A stretch of 10,536 nt of DNA from positions 1 to 10,536 of the forward strand of contig JAGTSD010000029.1 of assembly GCA_018262135.1 (NCBI GenBank). The letters are read 5' to 3'. The notes under the pieces were generated by a model. That model saw only the letters and a list, made by a program, of their open reading frames with translations. It ran no database searches and was not told where the DNA came from. This stretch comes from Pseudomonadota bacterium (GTDB taxonomy: Bacteria; Pseudomonadota; Gammaproteobacteria; Competibacterales; Competibacteraceae). Shown one piece after another: positions 1 through 5,660 of this stretch. Positions within the stretch are counted from its first letter, which is position 1; the number at the start of each line of letters is the position of its first letter. A program made the translations under genes and the position numbers.

Positions 1-269
1 CGGGCTTCGGCCTCCAGCGCTTCGTCCTGGGCCAGGGCGCGCAGGTCCGGGTCGCTGTCCCGACTCATCTCGCGGGCCGCGTCCAGATCGTCCAGCACCC
101 GGCGATAGGTCCAAAACCCGCTCGCCACCGGCTCCAGTTGAGAATATTCCATCGACAGGGCACGGAAGCGATCGCTGTCGCCGATGATTGCAGGTTCGGC
201 CAGCAGCGCACCGACTTCCTCATGGCGGGAGGCCAACTGTTCCAGCTTGGCCAGCATGGATGGATTCAT
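1..269 (-). CDS. prfA: Peptide chain release factor 1, N-terminal part (cut by window edge)
   Basis: RF1 recognises UAA and UAG stop codons on the ribosome and triggers peptide release. Only the first 89 codons are inside the window. The translated start, MNPSMLAKLEQLASRHEEVG, followed by a stretch with RFRALSMEYSQLEPV and ending in RALAQDEALEAEAR, resembles the helical N-terminal domain of bacterial RF1. The stop-codon recognition motif and the GGQ motif would lie outside the window, so they cannot be checked. The ATG at 269 overlaps the hemA stop as ATGA, a 4-bp overlap that suggests translational coupling. The order hemA-prfA is conserved in many gammaproteobacteria, which supports the call. 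RF2 (prfB) is less likely because of this context and the N-terminal sequence. Confidence 0.9.
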   Translation of the reverse strand, partial: MNPSMLAKLEQLASRHEEVGALLAEPAIIGDSDRFRALSMEYSQLEPVASGFWTYRRVLDDLDAAREMSRDSDPDLRALAQDEALEAEA

Positions 270-1534
270 CGGCAGGGATTTGCGCCGTTGAGGCGGTACA
301 GGGTCTTGATCAGGTTCAACATGTCGGCATCGCCCTGGGCGGCGGCTTCGCGCAGGCCGGCGCAGGGCGAATGAATCAGCTTGTTGGTCAACAGGTTGGC
401 GAGGAGGTTCAGGACCTCGGTCGGATCCTTGCCCTGGGCCAGTTGCCGTTGGGCGCGCGCCAGGGCCTCGTCGCGGACCGCCTCGGCCTGCTGGCGCAGG
501 GCGCGGATGCTGGCGACGCTGTCCTGGGCACGCAGCCAACCCATGAAATGCTCGACCTGGTTATCAATAATCTCCTCGGCCTGCGCGGCGGCGGCCTCCC
601 GGGATCGCAGGTTCTCCTGGATGATGTCCTTGAGATCGTCCACCGTGTATAGATACACGTCGTCCAGATCGGCCACTGCCGGATCAATGTCGCGCGGCAC
701 CGCCAGGTCCACCATGAACATCGGCCGGCGACGGCGCTGCTTCAGGCAGAACTGGACCAGCGCCGCGTCCAGCATCAGGCCGGGGCTGGCGGTGGCAGCG
801 ATGACGATATCGGCCTCGCCCAGATGAGCGGGGATTTCATCCAGGCCAATAGCGTAGCCGTCGAACGGCGCGACCAGGGCGTGCGCCCGCTCCAGGGTGC
901 GGTTGGCGACGATCAGCCGGCCCACGCCGTTGTCGTACAGGTGACGGGCGACCAGCTCGATGGTGTCGCCCGCACCGATTAGCAGCGCGGCGCGCTGGGG
1001 CAGATCACCGAAAATCTGTTTAGCCAAACCCACCGCCGCGAACGCCACCGACACCGGGCTGGCGCCGATGCGGGTATCGGTACGCACCTGCTTGGCCACC
1101 GCGAACGTGTGTTGAAACAGCCGGTCCAGCCGGGCGCCCAGGGTTCCCGCGTCGTTGGCGGCCTGATAGGCGGCCTTGACCTGCCCCAGAATCTGGGGTT
1201 CGCCCAGCACCATCGAATCCAGGCCGGACGCGACCCGCAGAATATGGCGCACCGCCTGCTGGTCAGCATAGCGGTACAGATAGGGTTGCAAATCCGTCGT
1301 CCGCAGCAGGTGATAATCACCGAGCCATTCGATCACCTGGCCGCTATCGCAGTCGTTCAGGCCGCAATACAGCTCAGTACGATTGCAGGTCGACAGAATG
1401 GCCGCTTCATGAGCACCGCCCCGGTCGAGCAAATCCCGCAGGGCGTTGCCGACCCGGTCGGGCGCGAACGCCACCCGCTCGCGCACGCCGACGGGAGCGG
1501 TCCGGTGGTTGAGGCCAAGAGCCAGAAGAGACAT
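266..1534 (-). CDS. hemA: Glutamyl-tRNA reductase
   Basis: HemA reduces the glutamate of Glu-tRNA(Glu) to glutamate-1-semialdehyde with NADPH, the first committed step of the C5 route to heme and other tetrapyrroles in the cytoplasm. The 422-aa length fits the family. The start MSLLALGLNHRTAPV matches typical HemA N-termini. With this ATG the catalytic cysteine in STCNRTELYC falls at residue 50, the expected position; a longer form from a TTG at 1552 would add six residues and is less likely. SGLDSMVLGEPQILGQVK (103-120) is the conserved catalytic-domain segment. ALLIGAGDTIELVARHL (183-199) is the NADPH-binding motif. The C-terminal helical dimerisation region runs from about 300 to 422. One small deviation is GAGD where many homologues have GAGE. 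No clear Shine-Dalgarno is visible. It is the first gene of a hemA-prfA unit, with the prfA start overlapping its stop. Confidence 0.97.
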   Translation of the reverse strand: MSLLALGLNHRTAPVGVRERVAFAPDRVGNALRDLLDRGGAHEAAILSTCNRTELYCGLNDCDSGQVIEWLGDYHLLRTTDLQPYLYRYADQQAVRHILRVASGLDSMVLGEPQILGQVKAAYQAANDAGTLGARLDRLFQHTFAVAKQVRTDTRIGASPVSVAFAAVGLAKQIFGDLPQRAALLIGAGDTIELVARHLYDNGVGRLIVANRTLERAHALVAPFDGYAIGLDEIPAHLGEADIVIAATASPGLMLDAALVQFCLKQRRRRPMFMVDLAVPRDIDPAVADLDDVYLYTVDDLKDIIQENLRSREAAAAQAEEIIDNQVEHFMGWLRAQDSVASIRALRQQAEAVRDEALARAQRQLAQGKDPTEVLNLLANLLTNKLIHSPCAGLREAAAQGDADMLNLIKTLYRLNGANPCR

Positions 1535-1619
1535 GGAGCGCAGTCGGATCAAGCCGGAAAATTAAAGGTGATTCTGCGGGATAAAACCGGTCCATGGCAA
1601 GGTCATACCGCCATTGGAT

Positions 1620-1625
1620 TATACT
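1620..1625 (+). promoter_or_regulatory. Possible -10 element for the TPR lipoprotein gene
   Basis: The hexamer TATACT is a good match to the sigma70 -10 consensus. It sits in the hemA/TPR divergent gap, about 125 bp before the TPR start codon. The -35 is weak: TGGCAA at 1595-1600 gives a 19-bp spacer. If used, transcription would start near 1632 and the hairpin at 1641-1671 would lie at the very 5' end of the mRNA. This is inference from a single hexamer. Confidence 0.3.
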
Positions 1626-1640
1626 GTGAACGGGTCGCAG

Positions 1641-1671
1641 TCCTGCGGGCGCGAACGTCGCGCCCGCAGGA
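1641..1671. repeat. Perfect 14-bp inverted repeat with 3-nt loop in the hemA/TPR divergent gap
   Basis: The arms TCCTGCGGGCGCGA (1641-1654) and TCGCGCCCGCAGGA (1658-1671) are exact reverse complements around the loop ACG. The structure lies between the divergent starts of hemA (1534) and the TPR gene (1749), so it is not positioned as a normal gene-end terminator, and no T-tract follows on either strand. It could be an mRNA leader hairpin, a bidirectional block to readthrough, a REP-like dispersed palindrome or a protein-binding site. A weaker hairpin, GCGGCC-N5-GGCCGC (1710-1726), follows on the same side. Confidence 0.85.
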
Positions 1672-1748
1672 GATGAATACCGACGATCCGTTCCCCCTCT
1701 TCGTTTCGCGCGGCCTTCCTGGCCGCTGGACCGCGACGCGCGCTGGTA

Positions 1749-3455
1749 ATGAACAGATTTTTGAAAGCCTTGGGTTTCAGCGGCCTGCTGTTGAGCGGCT
1801 GCGCCACCGTGGTCGACGCCCAGGCGCCGACCGAATCGGAATTTCCGATCCGGCCCGTCATGCAGCCCAGCCCCCGCGCCGAGTTGATGTATGAGGTGCT
1901 CGCGGCGGAACTGGCCGGCAAGCGCGACCAGTTGAACGTGGCGCTGGAACACTACCGCAAGCTGGCTGTCGCCAGCGATGATCCCCAGATCGCCGAACGG
2001 GCGGCGATGCTGGCGCTACTGATGAAGGACCACGCCGCCGCCCTCGAATTGACCCGGCGCTGGCGCACCCTGGCCCCGGCCAGCGACCAGGCCCGTCAAG
2101 CCCTCGCGCTGGCGCTGCTGCGCAATGGCCAGGTGGATGAAGCCGCCCCCTATCTCGAAGCGGTGCGACAGGCCGCCAGCAGAAAGGACAAGCAGGAGGG
2201 TTTCGCCACTGTGGCATCGCTGCTGAGTCAGGTGGAGGACAAGCAGGCAGCCCTGCGGGTGATGCGGCAGTTTGGTGACCGTTATCCACGTTCGGCCTTC
2301 GCCCGGTATTACCAGGCGATGCTGGCCGCCGCCGCTGGCGACCGTCCGCTGGCGCTGGCCAGTCTGGACCGGGCGCTGGCCCAGAATCCCAAACTGGTTC
2401 CAGCCTATCTGTTGCGCACCCGCCTGCTGATGGACCAGGGCGACCGCGCAGCGGCGCTGGCGGGAATGGCCAGGGCAGTCGCCATCCTGCCGCGCGACCG
2501 CAGCCTGCGGATGAACTACGCCCGCCTGCTGGTGGACGCCGGGCAACTGGACAAGGCTCGCCGCGAGTTTGCTACCCTGCTCAACCAGAACCCCAAGGAT
2601 ACCGATTCAGTCTACGCGCTGGGGGTGCTGGCGACCGAAACCCGCCAGTTCGATCTGGCCGAGAGTTATTTTCTGGAGCTGATCAAGCGCAATGTCCGGC
2701 TGGCCGACGCCTATTTCGAGCTGGGCCGGATCGAGGAGCAGCGCGGCGACTACGCCAAGGCCAACGAGTGGTACGGACGAGTGTCCGGCGAGGAGCGCTA
2801 CCTGACCGCCCAGTTGCGCAAGGGCGTGATGCTGGCCAAGGCGGGCGAGACCGCCGCATTCGCCCAGCACTTCGAGGTCCTGCGCCGCGACCAGCCGCAA
2901 AACAGCATCACCCTCTACCTGGCCGAGGCCGAAGCGCTGCGCGAGGCCGACCGTTATCAGGAGGCTTTCGATGCTCTGGAGCGGGGACTGGCGATGCATC
3001 CCAACGACAAGGAGTTGCTGTACGCGCGGGCGCTGGCGGCCGAAAAGCTGGACCGGCTGGATGTTCTGGAGCGGGATCTGCGCGCCATTCTCGCCGCCGA
3101 CCCCAAGAACGGGCAGGCCCTCAATGCGCTCGGCTACACCCTGGCCGACCGCACCACCCGTTACCCGGAAGCGCTGGGCTACATCGAGCAGGCGCTAGCA
3201 CTGTTACCCGACGATGCCGCCGTGCTCGACAGCATGGGCTGGGTGCAGTACCGGCTGGGCGATCATGCCAAGGCGCTGGAGTATCTGCGCCGGGCCTATC
3301 AGGCCAATCCCGACGCCGAAATCGCCGCCCACCTGGTCGAGGTGTTGTGGGCGAGCGGCCAGCGCGAGGAGGCCAAAAGGATCTGGCGGGAGGCGCTGCG
3401 GAAAAATCCCGACAGTCCCCACCTCCTCCAGCTCAAGGAAAAGCTGGGCGAGTAG
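1749..3455 (+). CDS. Tetratricopeptide repeat lipoprotein, PA4667-like
   Basis: This 568-aa protein is probably an outer-membrane lipoprotein that works as a protein-interaction scaffold; no enzymatic role is visible. The N-terminus is a lipoprotein signal: MNRFLK, a hydrophobic stretch, then lipobox LSGC with the acylated cysteine at residue 18. Alanine at +2 gives no inner-membrane retention signal. The mature protein from about residue 44 is almost all helical TPR units, with typical pairs such as DQGDRAAALAGMARAVAILP, TRQFDLAESYF (298-308), RGDYAKANEWY (332-342), YPEALGYIEQALALLPDD (472-489) and LGDHAKALEYLRRAY (503-517). From memory it resembles the TPR lipoprotein divergent from hemA in Pseudomonas. 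There is no clear Shine-Dalgarno, but the signal peptide fixes the start well. It ends convergent with the moxR-like gene, and lolB, often found downstream, is absent here. Confidence 0.88.
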   Translation: MNRFLKALGFSGLLLSGCATVVDAQAPTESEFPIRPVMQPSPRAELMYEVLAAELAGKRDQLNVALEHYRKLAVASDDPQIAERAAMLALLMKDHAAALELTRRWRTLAPASDQARQALALALLRNGQVDEAAPYLEAVRQAASRKDKQEGFATVASLLSQVEDKQAALRVMRQFGDRYPRSAFARYYQAMLAAAAGDRPLALASLDRALAQNPKLVPAYLLRTRLLMDQGDRAAALAGMARAVAILPRDRSLRMNYARLLVDAGQLDKARREFATLLNQNPKDTDSVYALGVLATETRQFDLAESYFLELIKRNVRLADAYFELGRIEEQRGDYAKANEWYGRVSGEERYLTAQLRKGVMLAKAGETAAFAQHFEVLRRDQPQNSITLYLAEAEALREADRYQEAFDALERGLAMHPNDKELLYARALAAEKLDRLDVLERDLRAILAADPKNGQALNALGYTLADRTTRYPEALGYIEQALALLPDDAAVLDSMGWVQYRLGDHAKALEYLRRAYQANPDAEIAAHLVEVLWASGQREEAKRIWREALRKNPDSPHLLQLKEKLGE

Positions 3456-3510
3456 CACCGTTGACCGCTGGCCTTTGAACCATCAACCGAGAGTAACGCC
3501 AATACGTCAA

Positions 3511-3522
3511 TCATTTAAATGA
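3511..3522. repeat. 12-bp AT-rich perfect palindrome between convergent genes
   Basis: TCATTTAAATGA is a perfect palindrome in the 138-bp gap between the TPR gene and the convergent moxR-like gene. It stands out against the GC-rich surroundings. No T-tract terminator is obvious in this gap. A role as a binding site is only a guess; chance in AT-rich spacer is possible. Confidence 0.4.
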
Positions 3523-3593
3523 GATGTGTGACAAAGCTCTAGCCCGCCGGCTACCCTACGCTCGACTGGTTACGCCCTTCGAAAACGGAATCA

Positions 3594-4448
3594 CTATCTT
3601 TTTGATTCTCTCCGACTCATAAAAAGCAGCCGCTCGAACAAATGCACGTCCTGCTCGTTCTTGAGCAGCGCCCCGTACAGCGGCGGAATCAGCTTGCGCT
3701 GGTCGCCGCGCAGCGCCTCGGGCGGGATGTCCTCCGCCACCAGCAACTTGATCCAGTCCAGCAGTTCGGAGGTGGACGGCCGTTTCTTCAGCCCCGGCAC
3801 CTCGCGGATTTCAAAAAACGCCTCCAGCGCCTCGCTCAACAGCCGTTTTTTCAAATCCGGGTAATGCACCCGCACGATCCGCTCCATGGTCTCCTTGTCG
3901 GGGAAACGGATGTAGTGGAAAAAGCAGCGGCGCAGAAAGGCGTCCGGCAGTTCCTTCTCGTTGTTGCTGGTGATGATGATGACCGGTCGATACCTGGCCC
4001 GAATCGTCTGCCGGGTCTCGTAAACGTGGAACTCCATCCGGTCGAGTTCCAGCAGCAGGTCGTTGGGAAACTCGATATCGGCCTTGTCAATCTCGTCAAT
4101 CAGGACCACCGGCTGGATGTCGCAGGTGAACGCCTCCCACAGCTTGCCCTTGACGATGTAGTTGCCGATGTCGTGGACCCGCACGTCGCCCAACTGCGAA
4201 TCGCGCAGCCGCGACACCGCATCGTATTCGTACAAGCCCTGCTGCGCCTTGGTGGTGGACTTGATATGCCACTGAATGAACGGCCGGTTCAGAGCCAGCG
4301 CGACTTCCTCGGCCAGTTGGGTTTTGCCGGTGCCCGGTTCACCCTTGACCAGCAACGGCCGACCCAGGGTCACGGCGGCGTTCACCGCCATCATCAGATC
4401 GTCGGTGGCGACATAGCGGTCGGTGCCGCTGAAACGGGGGGAGGACAT
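3594..4448 (-). CDS. MoxR-family AAA+ ATPase
   Basis: MoxR ATPases are cytoplasmic chaperone-like AAA+ proteins that usually work with VWA-domain proteins to mature or activate enzyme complexes. The 284-aa length is typical. Visible motifs are Walker A GEPGTGKT (36-43), Walker B VVLIDEID (114-121), sensor 1 IIITSNN (157-163), arginine-finger region LRRCFF (172-177) and a C-terminal lid with KKRPSTSELLDW (221-232). The segment FPNDLLLELDRMEFHVYET is reminiscent of the CoxD-like branch. The ATG at 4448 was chosen because GTDRYVATDDL follows near the N-terminus as in relatives and AGGAGA lies at 4459-4464; an ATG at 4481 would add 11 residues but has no Shine-Dalgarno. No VWA gene is adjacent, because downstream lies the convergent TPR gene. 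The substrate cannot be named from this window. Confidence 0.9.
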   Translation of the reverse strand: MSSPRFSGTDRYVATDDLMMAVNAAVTLGRPLLVKGEPGTGKTQLAEEVALALNRPFIQWHIKSTTKAQQGLYEYDAVSRLRDSQLGDVRVHDIGNYIVKGKLWEAFTCDIQPVVLIDEIDKADIEFPNDLLLELDRMEFHVYETRQTIRARYRPVIIITSNNEKELPDAFLRRCFFHYIRFPDKETMERIVRVHYPDLKKRLLSEALEAFFEIREVPGLKKRPSTSELLDWIKLLVAEDIPPEALRGDQRKLIPPLYGALLKNEQDVHLFERLLFMSRRESKR

Positions 4449-4464
4449 GGGAACGAAGTCTCCT

Positions 4465-4483
4465 ATATGCCTATGCAGCATAT
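4465..4483. repeat. Short inverted repeat in the moxR leader next to its ribosome binding site
   Basis: ATATGC (4465-4470) and GCATAT (4478-4483) are exact reverse complements separated by 7 nt. The element abuts the AGGAGA of the moxR-like gene (4459-4464) and lies just downstream of the proposed -10 on the minus strand. It could be a small operator or a weak leader hairpin; chance is also possible. Confidence 0.35.
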
Positions 4484-4497
4484 CAAAGTGAAAATTT

Positions 4498-4503
4498 ATT
4501 ATA
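4498..4503 (-). promoter_or_regulatory. Likely -10 box of the moxR-like gene
   Basis: On the minus strand this reads TATAAT, a perfect sigma70 -10 hexamer, 50 bp upstream of the ATG at 4448 and inside a strikingly AT-rich stretch. No good -35 is found 16-18 bp upstream (ATCAGA or TATCAG). The start point would be near 4491, giving a leader of about 40 nt that includes the inverted repeat at 4465-4483. Confidence 0.4.
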
Positions 4504-4539
4504 TTTTCCGAATAAACTTTTCTGATACCGTTGCGTGAT

Positions 4540-4570
4540 TGGACACTCTAAGCTTGACGATCATTCTAAT
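4540..4570 (+). promoter_or_regulatory. Candidate sigma70 promoter of cysK
   Basis: TGGACA (4540-4545) matches the -35 consensus at five of six positions and TCTAAT (4565-4570) matches the -10 at five of six. The spacer is 19 bp, longer than ideal. The predicted start near 4577 gives a leader of about 20 nt that contains the cysK ribosome binding site AGAGG (4586-4590). I see no recognisable CysB site. Confidence 0.35.
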
Positions 4571-4596
4571 CATTCACGGTGTGCGAGAGGAAAAAT

Positions 4597-5514
4597 ATGA
4601 AGGCGAATAACATCCTGGAAACCATCGGCAACACGCCCCATGTCCGCATCAACCGGTTGTTCGCCGACCGCAAGGTCGAGGTCTGGATCAAGCTGGAGCG
4701 GGCCAATCCGGGCGGCAGCATCAAGGACCGCATCGGCCTGGCGATGATCGAGGACGCCGAACGGCGCGGCCTGCTCAAGCCTGACAGTATCATCGTCGAA
4801 CCTACCTCCGGCAACACCGGCATCGGGCTGGCGATGGCAGCGGCAGTCAAGGGCTACAAGCTCATCCTGACCATGCCGGAATCCATGTCGCTGGAGCGGC
4901 GGCGCTATCTGGCGGCGCTCGGCGCGGAACTGGTGTTGACGCCCAAGGAAAAGGGGATGCCTGGCGCGATCGATAAGGCGCAGGAACTGCTGCGGGACAC
5001 GCCGAACGCCTGGATACCGCAGCAGTTCGAGAATCCCGCCAACGTCGAGATCCACCGCCGCACCACGGCGCGGGAAATTCTCAGCGATTTTCCTGAAGGA
5101 CTGGATTATATGATCACTGGCGTCGGCACCGGCGGCCATATCACCGGCTGCGCCGAGGTCATGAAGGAAAAATTCCCGAAACTCAAGGTATTCGCGGTCG
5201 AGCCTACCGCCTCGCCCGTCCTCAGCGGTGGCCAGCGCGGTCCGCATCCCATTCAGGGCATCGGCGCCGGTTTCGTGCCGGCGGTGTTGAACACGGAGAT
5301 GCTCGACGGCATCGTGCAGGTCACCCACGAGGATGCTTTCAAATACGCAGTACGCTGCGTCAGGGAGGAAGGCATTTTCATCGGCATTTCCTCCGGGGCC
5401 TCGCTGGCTGCTGTTTCCCAGAAGCTGCCGGAAATACCCGACGGCAGCCGGGTGCTGACCTTCTGCTACGACACCGGCGAGCGCTATCTGTCGGTGGCGG
5501 GATTGTTCGAGTAG
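4597..5514 (+). CDS. cysK: Cysteine synthase A (O-acetylserine sulfhydrylase)
   Basis: CysK joins O-acetylserine and sulfide to form cysteine, using pyridoxal phosphate in the cytoplasm; it is the last step of sulfate assimilation. The 305-aa protein has the fold type II signature. [11 protein letters not shown] (38-48) carries the PLP lysine K43, TSGNTG (70-75) is the substrate-binding loop, [10 protein letters not shown] (175-184) binds the cofactor phosphate, and GISSGAS (263-269) contains the conserved serines near the pyridine ring. The end [11 protein letters not shown] is typical of CysK rather than CysM. The ATG at 4597 was chosen over an in-frame GTG at 4579 because AGAGG lies 6 nt before it and the protein then starts [14 protein letters not shown] as in relatives. 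It appears to be transcribed alone, with its own promoter region and a likely terminator after the stop. Confidence 0.95.
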   Translation: MKANNILETIGNTPHVRINRLFADRKVEVWIKLERANPGGSIKDRIGLAMIEDAERRGLLKPDSIIVEPTSGNTGIGLAMAAAVKGYKLILTMPESMSLERRRYLAALGAELVLTPKEKGMPGAIDKAQELLRDTPNAWIPQQFENPANVEIHRRTTAREILSDFPEGLDYMITGVGTGGHITGCAEVMKEKFPKLKVFAVEPTASPVLSGGQRGPHPIQGIGAGFVPAVLNTEMLDGIVQVTHEDAFKYAVRCVREEGIFIGISSGASLAAVSQKLPEIPDGSRVLTFCYDTGERYLSVAGLFE

Positions 5515-5526
5515 CCCCGGACTCGC

Positions 5527-5547
5527 CTGGCAGGCGGGCCAGTTTTT
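5527..5547 (+). terminator. Probable intrinsic terminator of cysK
   Basis: CTGGC (5527-5531) and GCCAG (5538-5542) form a short GC-rich stem with a 6-nt loop, followed directly by TTTTT (5543-5547). It lies 12 nt past the cysK stop. The stem is only 5 bp, so efficiency is uncertain. Confidence 0.55.
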
Positions 5548-5660
5548 GAACGAGGCTGCTGTGGCAGGGGGGTCAAAAACGCGCTCCCAACCGGAAATGA
5601 TCTAACCTTTACAGGCGCGATCATAATTCCATCAAGCCACCTTGGGAGGCACCTGCCGGT

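Noticed and set aside
1673..1894. Possible 73-codon leader ORF (MNTDDPF...) starting right after AGGAG in the hairpin arm
   Set aside because: The AGGAG touches the ATG with no spacing, and the frame runs far into the TPR gene in another frame with shadow-like composition. It is not a convincing leader peptide.
1109..1894. Plus-strand 261-codon frame across the hemA start and the divergent gap
   Set aside because: It is antisense to conserved HemA for its first half and overlaps the TPR signal peptide region; it has no motif.
3535..3593. tRNA-like or terminator structure between the TPR and moxR-like genes
   Set aside because: There is no cloverleaf or T-loop GTTCRANNC in the right place. 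GAATCA/TGATTC (3588-3608) forms only a weak 6-bp stem around the moxR stop and lacks a proper T-tract.
3642..4538. Plus-strand 298-codon open frame opposite the moxR-like gene
   Set aside because: It is the complement of a gene with all AAA+ motifs. Its product is low-complexity, rich in Arg, Gln, Leu and Val with no domain, and runs into the promoter region. It is a GC-rich shadow frame.
5548..5660. Sigma54 or sigma70 promoter for prpE
   Set aside because: TGGCAGGGGGGTCA lacks the GC element of a -24/-12 site. CATAAT (5622-5627) and TTTACA (5608-5613) are only 8 bp apart, so no valid pair could be supported.
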